DNA from: an uncultured Clostridia bacterium
Lineage (GTDB): Bacteria > Bacillota > Clostridia > Oscillospirales > Acutalibacteraceae
Assembly: GCA_937895645.1 (NCBI GenBank)
Contig: CALBKQ010000163.1
Span: 1-21,571 of the forward strand
Direction: 5' to 3'
Length of the DNA: 21,571 bases
Shown: piece after piece, positions 6,476 through 14,038 of the stretch
Layout of the letters: each line of letters begins with the position of its first letter
Position numbering within the stretch: the first letter of the stretch is position 1
The notes under the pieces: model-generated
Databases searched by the model: none
What the model saw: the letters and a program-made list of their open reading frames with translations, nothing else
What the model was told of the DNA's origin: nothing
Program-made: the position numbers and the translations under genes

Positions 6476-8896
6476 TTATTCTAAAATAAGATTCCCATCT
6501 TCGTCACAAGAGCAGACATAGGATTTACCTTTTTCTATGGATTTTTCAAGGATTTTTTCTGACAAGACATCTTCAATTTTACTTTGAATTGTACGCTTTA
6601 ATGGTCTTGCACCATAGATTTTGTCATAACCTGCTTTTGATACGAAATCAACTACACTTTCGTTGAATTCAACTGTAATTTCAATATTGCTCAAACGCTT
6701 TTCTAAGACTTTTAACAAGTTTTTGGCAATATTTCTTATATCGTCTTGGGTGAGTCTGTTAAACACGATTATATCGTCAATTCTATTTAAGAATTCCGGG
6801 CGGAATGTGTGTTTAAGTTCACCCATAACTGCTTCTTTGATTTTCTCGTCTGTGCGGTCATCTTGGTTTGCTACAAAACCGAATGTTGCCTTTTCTTCGT
6901 TAATAAGACGAGCGCCCACATTTGATGTCATTATGATTACACAGTTTTTGAAATCAACTCGTCTGCCTTGAGAGTCGGTTAAAATACCGTCATCAAGAAT
7001 TTGCAGAAGCGCGTTAAAAACATCAGGGTGTGCTTTTTCAATTTCGTCAAAAAGGATTACTGAATATGGCTTTCTGCGTACTTTTTCTGTTAATTGACCA
7101 CCCTCGTCAAATCCTACATAACCAGGTGGCGAACCAATAAGTTTTGACACAGTGTGTTTTTCCATAAACTCACTCATATCAAGTCTTATCATAGCGTTAT
7201 CGTCACCAAACATAGAAAATGCCAACGCCTTTGTAAGTTCAGTTTTACCAACACCCGTAGGGCCACAGAAGAGGAATGTACCGATTGGTCTTTTAGGGTC
7301 TTTAAGTCCTGCACGACCACGACGGATTGCTTTTGCCACTGCTTTGACTGCTTTTTCTTGTCCTACAATTCGTTTATGAAGTTCATCTTCCATTCGAAGA
7401 AGTCGTTCGCTTTCTTCTTCAGTCATCTGTGTTATTGGCACACCCGTCCATTCGGACACAATCTGTGCAATTTCTTTTTCTGTTACTTGTTTTTCACGGG
7501 ATGAGTCCTCTGACTGCCATTTTGCTTTTTCTGTATTGTATTTCTGTGTAAGGTCTTTTTCTTCGTCACGAAGAGTTGCAGCCCTTTCAAAATCCTGCTG
7601 ATTGACTGCCATTTCTTTTTCCGCCGAAATGCTTTGAAGTCGTTTTTCCATTTCTTTGATTTCCGGTGGTGGCACGGCAGAATCAAGTCGCACTTTTGAA
7701 GATGCCTCGTCAATTAAGTCAATGGCTTTATCAGGTAAAAATCTGTCACCGATATATCGTGCAGAAAGATTAACAGCACTTGCGATTGCGTCATCAGTAA
7801 TTTTCACTTTGTGATGTGCTTCATATTTATCGCGGATACCTTTAAGAATTTCAATAGCGTCTTCTACACTTGGCTCGTCAATAGTTACAGGTTGAAATCT
7901 GCGTTCAAGTGCTGCGTCTTTTTCAATATTTTTGCGATATTCGTCAATAGTAGTAGCACCAATAAGCTGCAACTCGCCACGGGCAAGTGATGGTTTTAAG
8001 ATGTTTGCAGCATCAACTGCACCCTCGGCACTACCTGCACCAATAAGGGTATGCACCTCATCAATAAAAAGGATTATATCAGTTGAGTTAATAACCTCGT
8101 CAACAACACCTTTAATACGTTCTTCAAAATCACCACGATATTTTGTACCTGCCACCATTCCAGTTAAGTCAAGAGATAGAATACGCTTATCTTTCAAAAG
8201 TTCAGGTACCTGACCATTGGCAATACGTAATGCTAAACCCTCTGCGATTGCTGTTTTACCAACACCTGGCTCACCGATAAGGCAAGGGTTATTCTTGCTT
8301 CTTCGGGATAAAATCTGAATAACTCTTTGAATTTCTTTTTCACGGCCGACAACAGGGTCAATTTTGTTTTCTTTTGCAAGACTGGTTAAATCACGGGCAT
8401 ATTTCTGCAACTGTGAATTAGATTTATTGTCTTTTGACGGTTTGTTATTTGATTTAGGATTGCCCACATTGTTCGCCAAATCCTTTAATAGTGCACTTGT
8501 AGTTGTACCTGCACGAGTCAAAAGCTGACACGCATAACCGTTACCCTCACGACAAATTGAAATAAGCAAGTGTTCAGTACCCGCAAGGGATTGTTTCATT
8601 GAATTTGCAAGTACCAATGCGCTTTCAATAATATGTTTGCTTCGCGGAGTAAAGTCAGCAGGTGTAAGTTCAGTTGGCATTCCCGTACCTACTGTTTCGC
8701 GGATTAAATCGTAAACTTTTTTGTATGTTACTCCTCTGTTTGCAAGAACTTTACCTGCAACTGAGTCAGAAGAGTCTAAAAGTCCTAACAAAATATGCTC
8801 ACTGCCTATATATGTGTGACCTGAATCCTCTGCCACCTCAACTGCTTTGTTAAGACACATATTTGCTTTTTCACTAAATCCTGTGAAGTTGTACAT
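6476..8896 (-). CDS. clpC: ATP-dependent Clp protease ATP-binding subunit ClpC
   Basis: AAA+ unfoldase that feeds proteins, including McsB-phosphorylated ones, to ClpP. The 806 aa contain a double Clp_N repeat (1-145), a charged low-complexity linker (147-163), NBD1 with Walker A GEPGVGKT (208-215) and FIDE Walker B, a UVR/coiled-coil middle domain (about 418-452, QQDFERAATLRDEE), and NBD2 with Walker A GPTGVGKT (545-552) and VILFDEIEKA. The C-terminal D2 domain follows. ATG at 8896 is chosen because AAGGAG is 8 nt upstream; an upstream GTG (8905) overlaps that site. A terminator and a 185-bp hairpin array separate it from mcsB, with no obvious promoter or CtsR box of its own. Confidence 0.96.
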   Translation of the reverse strand: MYNFTGFSEKANMCLNKAVEVAEDSGHTYIGSEHILLGLLDSSDSVAGKVLANRGVTYKKVYDLIRETVGTGMPTELTPADFTPRSKHIIESALVLANSMKQSLAGTEHLLISICREGNGYACQLLTRAGTTTSALLKDLANNVGNPKSNNKPSKDNKSNSQLQKYARDLTSLAKENKIDPVVGREKEIQRVIQILSRRSKNNPCLIGEPGVGKTAIAEGLALRIANGQVPELLKDKRILSLDLTGMVAGTKYRGDFEERIKGVVDEVINSTDIILFIDEVHTLIGAGSAEGAVDAANILKPSLARGELQLIGATTIDEYRKNIEKDAALERRFQPVTIDEPSVEDAIEILKGIRDKYEAHHKVKITDDAIASAVNLSARYIGDRFLPDKAIDLIDEASSKVRLDSAVPPPEIKEMEKRLQSISAEKEMAVNQQDFERAATLRDEEKDLTQKYNTEKAKWQSEDSSREKQVTEKEIAQIVSEWTGVPITQMTEEESERLLRMEDELHKRIVGQEKAVKAVAKAIRRGRAGLKDPKRPIGTFLFCGPTGVGKTELTKALAFSMFGDDNAMIRLDMSEFMEKHTVSKLIGSPPGYVGFDEGGQLTEKVRRKPYSVILFDEIEKAHPDVFNALLQILDDGILTDSQGRRVDFKNCVIIMTSNVGARLINEEKATFGFVANQDDRTDEKIKEAVMGELKHTFRPEFLNRIDDIIVFNRLTQDDIRNIAKNLLKVLEKRLSNIEITVEFNESVVDFVSKAGYDKIYGARPLKRTIQSKIEDVLSEKILEKSIEKGKSYVCSCDEDGNLILE

Positions 8897-8918
8897 AGTT
8901 TTCACTCCTTAATAAATC

Positions 8919-9103
8919 ATCTGCGTAGCAGATTTCATCTGAGTAAAACGAAGATTTCATCACGAAGTGATTTCATCTGTCGAAGACAGATTTCATTTAA
9001 TAACTGTGTTTATAAATGAAATCATCCTACGGATGATGAAATCGAATAAATTCGATGAAATCTTTTAATAAATTAAAAGATGAAATCCAATCTACGATTG
9101 GGT
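8919..9103. repeat. Complete hairpin array without gene: 4 + 4 units in inverted orientation
   Basis: Left half: ATTTCAT at 8932, 8954, 8970 and 8990, each preceded by a hairpin (ATCTGC/GCAGAT at 8919-8933; a loose one at 8939-8957; ATCAC/GTGAT; ATCTGTC/GACAGAT). Right half: ATGAAAT at 9016, 9036, 9055 and 9080, each followed by a hairpin (ATCC/GGAT, GAAT/ATTC, TTTTAAT/ATTAAAA, CCAATC/GATTGG). The centre (8997-9015) is about 19 bp with no gene. It occupies almost the whole gap between mcsB and clpC. The layout equals that of 3602-4161 minus the gene. Confidence 0.88.
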
Positions 9104-9130
9104 AAAAAACAGGCGAGAACAAGTCTCGCC
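9104..9130 (-). terminator. Intrinsic terminator after mcsB
   Basis: On the minus strand, GGCGAGA (9124-9130) pairs with TCTCGCC (9112-9118) around a 5-nt loop and is followed by TGTTTTTT. It sits 7 nt past the mcsB stop and should cut most transcripts before clpC. Confidence 0.85.
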
Positions 9131-9136
9131 TTACAT

Positions 9137-10147
9137 TCAACCTAATTTTGCTCTTACCTCATTTGCCCTTACAGTATCTCTTTCTTGTTCAGGAAGTTTT
9201 TGTCCTGCACGAGCATTAATACTTGCAGGTTGCATTGAAATCATAAGTTCATTTATTTTTTCAATCGGTACATTTATTTTACCTGCAACACTGCCAAGAC
9301 GTACAAGTGAAAGATTTTCCATAAGTTCTTTTGTTGAGAGAAGTCGTGCCCATTTAAGAGTACCGTAAGCACGGAAGATTGCGTCGTCAGTATTGATTGA
9401 CTTTAAGATTTCTTCCCTTGCTGCTCTTTCTTGTGCACAAAGTTGTAATGTAATGGACTTTAAGTTTTTAATTGCAAATTCTTCAGAAATACCAAGGGTA
9501 ATCTGATTAGAAAGTTGGTACATATCGCCTACTGCCTTACTACCCTCACCGAATGCACCACGGAATGTAAGCCCTAATTTTGAAATTGTATTAATCAGTT
9601 TATGAATCTGACCATTCATTGTAAGGGCAGGAAGATGAAGCATTACAGACGCACGCATACCTGTACCTAAATTTGTTGGGCATTGAGTTAAATAACCTAT
9701 ACGCTCATCAAAGGCGTACTCCAGTTTCTCCCCAAGGCTGTTATCAATTTCGTCTGCAACTTGGTATGCCTCATCAAGTGCAAAACCTGATTTCATAACC
9801 TGCAGTCGAATATGGTCTTCTTCATTTAACATAATACAAATGTCTTCTTCAGGGGTTATGAGTAACGCTCTGCCATCTGCATCTGACGCAAATTCAGGGC
9901 TTATAATATGACGTTCTGCCATAGATGCTGCTTCAAATCGGGCAAGAGTTTTCATTTCAACAAAGTTAAGATTATATTTATTGTCCTTTTCGATTGCACC
10001 CTTAATAATATTATTGATAACAATACGGTTTTTAGTATTTAATTTGTTAGGAAACGGATATTCTTTAATATTTCTTGCAAGGCGGATACGAGTGCTTACA
10101 ACAATATCGCTTTGCTCACCTACACCGATATACCACTTATTACTCAT
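9137..10147 (-). CDS. mcsB: Protein-arginine kinase McsB
   Basis: Phosphagen-kinase-fold enzyme that phosphorylates arginines on CtsR and on misfolded proteins, marking them for ClpCP. The 336-aa protein has the start GVGEQSDIVVSTRIRLARN (nucleotide-binding STRIRLARN) and the conserved CPTNLGTGMRASVMLHLPAL, followed by RGAFGEGSKA and CAQERAAREEI. ATG at 10147 overlaps the mcsA stop by 8 nt (ATGAGTAA), with AGGTGG upstream; the earlier GTG (10156) is part of that ribosome site. The overlap implies translational coupling with mcsA. It ends at an intrinsic terminator before the hairpin array and clpC. Confidence 0.96.
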   Translation of the reverse strand: MSNKWYIGVGEQSDIVVSTRIRLARNIKEYPFPNKLNTKNRIVINNIIKGAIEKDNKYNLNFVEMKTLARFEAASMAERHIISPEFASDADGRALLITPEEDICIMLNEEDHIRLQVMKSGFALDEAYQVADEIDNSLGEKLEYAFDERIGYLTQCPTNLGTGMRASVMLHLPALTMNGQIHKLINTISKLGLTFRGAFGEGSKAVGDMYQLSNQITLGISEEFAIKNLKSITLQLCAQERAAREEILKSINTDDAIFRAYGTLKWARLLSTKELMENLSLVRLGSVAGKINVPIEKINELMISMQPASINARAGQKLPEQERDTVRANEVRAKLG

Positions 10148-10649
10148 TATTGCCACCTGCTTTCATTTCGTTTATTTTGTCGCGGAGTTCTGCCGCTTTT
10201 TCAAAGTTCTGTTCTTCTATTGCAGATTTTAACTGATTTTCAAGTTCTTCTACCGTTACAACATTTTCAACAACATCTGTTCTGATGATTGTTGGATTTT
10301 TACCTTCGTGACGAGTTTTGCCGTGAATACGCTGTAATGATGGCAAAAGTTTATCGTAAAATGTCACATAGCAATCGGCACAACCAAGTTTTCCGCTGTT
10401 TACAATATCATTAAAGGTGTTACCACACTTTTCGCAACGGAGTGTTCTTGAACTTAAACTGCTTACCTGTGACTCACCAAAAAATGAGCCTAATAAATCA
10501 CCAAAAGTATTTGGGAATCCGCCAAAAACATCGGTATAGCCTAATGCTCTTGCACAGTCAGTACAAAGGTGTGCCTCAGCAGTTTCACCGTTTACTATTC
10601 TTTTAACATGAGTTGTTGCTTCGTATTTACCACAATTCTGACATAACAT
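10140..10649 (-). CDS. mcsA: McsA, zinc-binding activator of McsB (UvrB/UvrC motif protein)
   Basis: The 169-aa partner of McsB stimulates its arginine kinase activity. Four CxxC pairs are visible: CQNC (3-6), CTDC (29-32), CEKC and CADC, fitting two zinc-ribbon units. A C-terminal UVR motif (LENQLKSAIEEQNFEKAAEL, about 135-168) can contact ClpC. ATG at 10649 follows AGAGGTGA by 6 nt. It lies 13 nt after ctsR and overlaps mcsB, so the three genes form one operon. Confidence 0.94.
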   Translation of the reverse strand: MLCQNCGKYEATTHVKRIVNGETAEAHLCTDCARALGYTDVFGGFPNTFGDLLGSFFGESQVSSLSSRTLRCEKCGNTFNDIVNSGKLGCADCYVTFYDKLLPSLQRIHGKTRHEGKNPTIIRTDVVENVVTVEELENQLKSAIEEQNFEKAAELRDKINEMKAGGNNE

Positions 10650-10662
10650 AACAATTCACCTC

Positions 10663-11109
10663 TTAAAATATATTTAATATCATTTGTTTGAAAATTGATG
10701 CACGAAGAATATCACCGTATTCCCGAGGAATATCACGATACGCATTACCCGTTAAGGCTGACAAGAATATTTTAGTCGTTTTTTCATCAATAAAATCACT
10801 TTCATAAAGATTTTTAAGATGAGCGCGACAAGTATTTTCATTTATACTCTGCCCTATTGAGTTAATAAGGTGCATTTTTATTGAATTTCTATCATAACTT
10901 GCCCTTGTAATTTTAATGTAACCACCGCCACCACGACGACTTTCTACGATATAACCGTGCTCAGGAGTAAATCGTGAAGAAATTACATAGTTTATCTGAC
11001 TTGGTACGCAACCAATACGCTGTGCTAACTCATTTCGTTGTATTTCTGTATAGCCATCATCTTCAAGCATTTCTTGAATCATATTGGCTATTATGTTACT
11101 GATGTTCAC
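10663..11109 (-). CDS. ctsR: Transcriptional repressor CtsR
   Basis: The 148-aa repressor of clp genes has an N-terminal winged helix with ELAQRIGCVPSQINYVI as the helix-turn-helix and the glycine-rich wing SRRGGGGYI that reads the operator and senses heat. The C-terminal dimer region (about 75-148) holds the sites where McsB-related control and ClpCP turnover act. GTG at 11109 is the start, with GGGAGATG 5 nt before it. It is the first gene of ctsR-mcsA-mcsB, and two heptad-repeat operators flank its promoter, so it is autoregulated. Confidence 0.96.
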   Translation of the reverse strand: MNISNIIANMIQEMLEDDGYTEIQRNELAQRIGCVPSQINYVISSRFTPEHGYIVESRRGGGGYIKITRASYDRNSIKMHLINSIGQSINENTCRAHLKNLYESDFIDEKTTKIFLSALTGNAYRDIPREYGDILRASIFKQMILNIF

Positions 11110-11129
11110 TAAATCATCTCCCTATAGAA

Positions 11130-11152
11130 TTTGACTTTGACTTTCTTTGACC
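11130..11152 (-). promoter_or_regulatory. CtsR operator downstream of the -10
   Basis: On the minus strand GGTCAAA-GAA-AGTCAAA matches the CtsR consensus RGTCAAA-NAN-RGTCAAA exactly (11136-11152). A third AGTCAAA heptad (11130-11136) overlaps the second by one base. The site lies between the -10 and the ctsR start, so binding would block transcription. Confidence 0.92.
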
Positions 11153-11164
11153 TTTACAATTACT

Positions 11165-11192
11165 ATTATAGCAAGTAAAAATCATTTGTCAA
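11165..11192 (-). promoter_or_regulatory. Promoter of ctsR-mcsA-mcsB
   Basis: Perfect TTGACA (11187-11192) and TATAAT (11165-11170) on the minus strand with a 16-bp spacer. This sigma-A-type promoter lies between two CtsR boxes. Confidence 0.9.
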
Positions 11193-11199
11193 TACTAAA

Positions 11200-11216
11200 A
11201 GTCAAAAAAGGTCAAA
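11200..11216 (+). promoter_or_regulatory. Second CtsR operator upstream of the -35
   Basis: AGTCAAA-AAA-GGTCAAA matches the CtsR consensus on the plus strand, 8 bp beyond the ctsR -35. Its orientation is opposite to the first box, so CtsR could bind on both sides of the promoter. Confidence 0.85.
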
Positions 11217-11240
11217 TTTATTTTATTTTTATCTCTACCC

Positions 11241-11321
11241 TCTCAAAATTTGTGAATGACTATCTCAAAATTTGTGAGTGACTATCTCAAAATTTGTGAG
11301 TGACCCTCTCAAAATTTGTGA
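11241..11321 (+). repeat. Four 22-bp-spaced iterons
   Basis: The 15-mer TCTCAAAATTTGTGA occurs four times without change at 11241, 11263, 11285 and 11307, an exact 22-bp period. The 7-bp spacers are nearly constant (RTGACYM). Each core is an imperfect dyad (TCTCAAA-A-TTTGTGA, 6 of 7 positions symmetric). Spacing of two helical turns beside a RepA_N-like gene is typical of replication iterons; an operator array is the alternative. Confidence 0.9.
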
Positions 11322-11432
11322 CCTATAAATAATATATAAAAATAAAAAAATAATTACTTTATAAACGAAAAAACACTTTTTTTCTTCTCTTTTGTAAACT
11401 TTTTGTAAACAATATTACGAAAGTCCTAAATC
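11322..11432. other. AT-rich tract between iterons and rep-like gene
   Basis: An almost pure A/T segment (11324-11392) follows the iterons, and then a direct repeat of TTTGTAAAC (around 11393-11410). It would suit an unwinding element if the iterons are an origin. No canonical DnaA box TTATCCACA is seen, and no convincing promoter pair was found in it. Confidence 0.4.
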
Positions 11433-11457
11433 GTCCCGCTTTTTGTGGGACTTTTTT
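11433..11457 (+). terminator. Leader terminator/attenuator before the rep-like gene
   Basis: GTCCCGC (11433-11439) pairs with GTGGGAC (11445-11451) with one G-U pair and a TTTTT loop, followed by TTTTTTGCTTTTT. No promoter fits between it and the gene, so it probably lies in the leader. AGTCC at 11421-11425 could pair with GGACT and compete. Confidence 0.7.
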
Positions 11458-11474
11458 GCTTTTTGGCGCTATAT

Positions 11475-11945
11475 ATGGGAGGTGTTTTTATAAATAACAT
11501 TTTGACATATGCAATTTTACCATTAGAACTCATAACTGAAGAAAAATACAAAGTGCTTTCATCAGATGAAAAAATCTTATACACGCTACTTCTTAACAGA
11601 GTTAGCTATTCAAAGAAAAACTTAAAAAAATTCAGCGATGAAAAAGGTATATTTGTTTATTACTCAAACAAACAAATTCAGGAGCATATTGGTTGTTCAA
11701 CTAATACTGTAACTAAAATACTTGATAATCTTGAGAAGGTGGGACTCATTAAAAAAGAACACCAAAAATGCGGATTACCTGTGAAAATTTATGTCAATGA
11801 CATAAGAGTTGAACATAAAAAACTTAATTTACATATCGCCAAGGAGCAAACAGTTAGTTTTGACATAGAAAAAGCAAATAAAACTGCCGATGACGGCGAA
11901 ATTGATTTTGGAAATATGAAAAATAAAAAACGCCGAAAGCGTTAA
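11475..11945 (+). CDS. RepA_N-like replication initiator (winged helix)
   Basis: About 150 aa. The segment LPLELITEEKYKVLSSDEKI through LLLNRVSYSKKN, then IFVYYSNKQIQEHIGCSTNT and KILDNLEKVGLIKK, fits the N-terminal winged-helix domain of RepA_N plasmid initiators (residues 15-110 from the ATG). The tail (128-156) has SFDIEKANK, DFGNMKNK and basic residues and matches the tail of the DnaD-like protein at 12979-13992. The start is unclear: the ATG at 11475 abuts a strong GGAGGTG (11478-11484), and the codon correctly spaced from it is ATA at 11490; the GTG at 11445 is inside a terminator stem. Four iterons lie 154 bp upstream. It is shorter than plasmid Rep proteins, so it may be a domesticated chromosomal initiator or regulator. 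Confidence 0.75.
   Translation: MGGVFINNILTYAILPLELITEEKYKVLSSDEKILYTLLLNRVSYSKKNLKKFSDEKGIFVYYSNKQIQEHIGCSTNTVTKILDNLEKVGLIKKEHQKCGLPVKIYVNDIRVEHKKLNLHIAKEQTVSFDIEKANKTADDGEIDFGNMKNKKRRKR
11922..11943 (-). terminator. dnaC terminator embedded in the rep-like gene's last codons
   Basis: On the minus strand AACGC-TTTCG-GCGTT (11929-11943) is followed by TTTTATTTTT. It lies about 20 nt past the dnaC stop and within the codons for the basic end of the convergent rep-like protein. Confidence 0.7.
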
Positions 11946-11964
11946 GCAATCAGCGTTCTAATTA

Positions 11965-12975
11965 TTAACTGTTCATAATCTGCCGTACATCATTACCGTC
12001 AAACTTTACCATTACATAGTTTCCAACAATTCGTGACGCTACGCTTTCAGGATAACGAGATTTTATTTCATCAAGACTTAAGTTAGAACTAATAATTGTT
12101 GGCACACCACGTGCGATACGACAGTTTATGATATTATAAAGAGCTGAAACAGTAAATGGCGTTGAAAATTCTGCACCTAAATCATCAAGAATAAGCAAAT
12201 CTGCATCTACTAAAATATCTTCAGTTTCAAAGGTTTCTGTTCTGCCAAACTTTTCACGTTCTAACTTATTGAGAAAAGTAATCACTGAACCATACACCAC
12301 ATTGTAACCTTTTTTTATTGCCTCGTTTGCGATTGCAAGAGATAAATGCGTTTTGCCAAGTCCTGTTCTTCCACAAAAATATAGGCTTACAGAATCAGTA
12401 TCAAACTGTTCAGCATATTTTATACAACGGTTATAAACATCTTTCATTCTGTCATATGGTGATTTACCACCATTTTCTGACTTTTTAGGGTAATATTCTA
12501 AGTTAAAGTCTTCAAAATTTGAAAGTTCAAAAGGAGTTGACTTAGACATTTTTTCACTTGCATATTTTTTAAGAAGTTCTGTATAACAAGTACAATATTT
12601 TGTACCATAAGATACATTTCGTTCGTCGTCTCGCTCTTCAACAAAACCTGTGTCTTCACATATTGAGCAAACATAATGAACATCAAGAAAATCCTCAGGA
12701 AGATTTAGTGCTTTAAGAAGATTTTTACGTTCATTCTGAAGTGTCTCGTTCTTTTTGCGAATATTATTAAGGGCAGTTTCAACATCTTCTTTAGGTAAAG
12801 AAAAAGCATTAACGATTGCCATACCTGTTTTTGCAAGTTCAGATTCAATAAATTGAAATTCAGGATATTGGGTATTCAGTTCATTTTTTCGTTGCTGTGC
12901 AGTATATTCTGCGTTAATTTTTCTATTTTTTATTTCTTCAGATGCTTTTTTATAAAGTTCCTTTGAATATGCCAA
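11965..12975 (-). CDS. dnaC: DnaC/DnaI-type replicative helicase loader (AAA+ ATPase)
   Basis: Loads the replicative helicase onto DNA. The 336 aa contain an N-terminal coiled-coil region (1-95), a zinc-binding cluster C103-x2-C106 with C128/C130, as in DnaI-type loaders, Walker A GRTGLGKT (202-209), Walker B LLILDDLG (260-267), sensor I segment TIISSNL, and a C-terminal arginine region (SRYPESVASRIVG). Translation starts at TTG (12975), 3 nt after the stop of the DnaD-like gene, with GGGGG in that gene's end as ribosome site, so the two are coupled. DnaD plus loader is the common primosome pair of Firmicutes. The gene symbol is by family; dnaI is equally apt. Confidence 0.9.
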   Translation of the reverse strand: MAYSKELYKKASEEIKNRKINAEYTAQQRKNELNTQYPEFQFIESELAKTGMAIVNAFSLPKEDVETALNNIRKKNETLQNERKNLLKALNLPEDFLDVHYVCSICEDTGFVEERDDERNVSYGTKYCTCYTELLKKYASEKMSKSTPFELSNFEDFNLEYYPKKSENGGKSPYDRMKDVYNRCIKYAEQFDTDSVSLYFCGRTGLGKTHLSLAIANEAIKKGYNVVYGSVITFLNKLEREKFGRTETFETEDILVDADLLILDDLGAEFSTPFTVSALYNIINCRIARGVPTIISSNLSLDEIKSRYPESVASRIVGNYVMVKFDGNDVRQIMNS

Positions 12976-12978
12976 CCT

Positions 12979-13992
12979 TTACGCCCCCTTGCTTCTTTTT
13001 CTTTTATTTTTCATTGAGCCAAAATCTTTTGGATTTTCAGTAGCCAATTTCTCGGCTTTTTCCACGTCAAAGCTCGTTTCTTTTTGTGTATTATGAACTT
13101 TTGATGATTTACTCTGGAATTTCTTTGTGCCTTTTTCAATATCGGCTACTGTAAACATTTCTGCTTTACGCCAGTTTTTGATTGTTCCATTCATATGAGT
13201 AACATTACGCCACACAAGACGACCAGTCATTTTTTCGGCTTTCATAATATTAAAAGCTTTTTCGATTTCGTCAATAGTATAGCCCCATCTTAGCCACTCA
13301 CAAAAAAGTTCCAACACTGCAAATGTTGGTGGAGATGTGTCGTTATTAGTGCGTATTGCAAGTTCGCGGAAAACATACAAAGCCTTGTCAGTTTCAGTTA
13401 TGTAATCGTCGGCTGCTGACTGAGTTGTAATACCATTATCTTTCCAGTATTCTGCTATTCTTTTAATATCTTCCTGACTTGTGCTGTCAATACTCTTTGC
13501 AAAATGCAAAAGGCAATTAGCAACATCAGGCTTAATTCCGTAACAATATACAACCGCATGGATTGTGCATTGCATACTGTAACCGATTGTAACCCCAAGT
13601 ATTTCTTGTGCTTCAAGGAAAAGTCTTTTAACAGAACTTCTACCCTTTAATATTTTATTGATTTCTTCTTGTGTTGGCGGTACATAACGAATTTCGGGAA
13701 GTGGAGTTTTAACTTTTTCAGGCTGTGCTATCTGCTTTTCAGTTTTAACTGTTTCTGGCTTTATTTCTGCCTCAAGAATGCCGTTATCTTTCCAATACTC
13801 AATACATTCTTCTGTTTCGCTTTTAGAGAGATTTGATTTTTTCGTAAGTTCATCTATTGTAATTTCAGGATTTCTGAAAATGCAAAGAATTACTTTAATT
13901 TGTTCGCCTGTTGCAAATTTAAGTCCTTTATCAATAATTTCAGTTGGCAACGAAAACATTGAAGCGTAAACTTTAGGATTTACTTTGAACAC
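12979..13992 (-). CDS. DnaD-like primosome protein (DnaD/DnaB_2 domains)
   Basis: Replication-initiation protein thought to remodel DNA and recruit the helicase loader. The 337-aa product has an N-terminal winged helix (about 15-75) and one or two DnaD/DnaB_2 helical domains (about 112-190 and 200-277); the YWKDNGI motif occurs at 66-72 and again at 182-188, and the NWRKAEMFT end is typical of DnaD domains. The tail SFDVEKAEK (307-315) and DFGSMKNK (323-330) plus basic residues is shared with the RepA_N-like protein. GTG at 13992 is preferred, 8 nt after AAAGGAG, because it also begins at the conserved part; an in-frame ATG at 14067 overlaps the promoter. It is coupled to dnaC downstream. Confidence 0.85.
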   Translation of the reverse strand: MFKVNPKVYASMFSLPTEIIDKGLKFATGEQIKVILCIFRNPEITIDELTKKSNLSKSETEECIEYWKDNGILEAEIKPETVKTEKQIAQPEKVKTPLPEIRYVPPTQEEINKILKGRSSVKRLFLEAQEILGVTIGYSMQCTIHAVVYCYGIKPDVANCLLHFAKSIDSTSQEDIKRIAEYWKDNGITTQSAADDYITETDKALYVFRELAIRTNNDTSPPTFAVLELFCEWLRWGYTIDEIEKAFNIMKAEKMTGRLVWRNVTHMNGTIKNWRKAEMFTVADIEKGTKKFQSKSSKVHNTQKETSFDVEKAEKLATENPKDFGSMKNKRKRSKGA

Positions 13993-14038
13993 ACATCTCT
14001 CTCCTTTCACGTAAATTCCACAATGGGCAGGGACAATA

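Noticed and set aside
8919..9103. Possible CRISPR array
   Set aside because: Repeats are only 7 bases with spacers that are themselves palindromes, the orientation flips in the middle, and no cas gene is present.
11193..11240. Divergent plus-strand promoter beside the outer CtsR box
   Set aside because: No -35/-10 pair with acceptable spacing could be found, so heat-shock control of the rep-like gene is not claimed.
11241..11321. Possible CRISPR array or microsatellite
   Set aside because: The unit is 22 bp with a near-constant 7-bp spacer and dyad cores, which fits protein-binding iterons and not unique CRISPR spacers.
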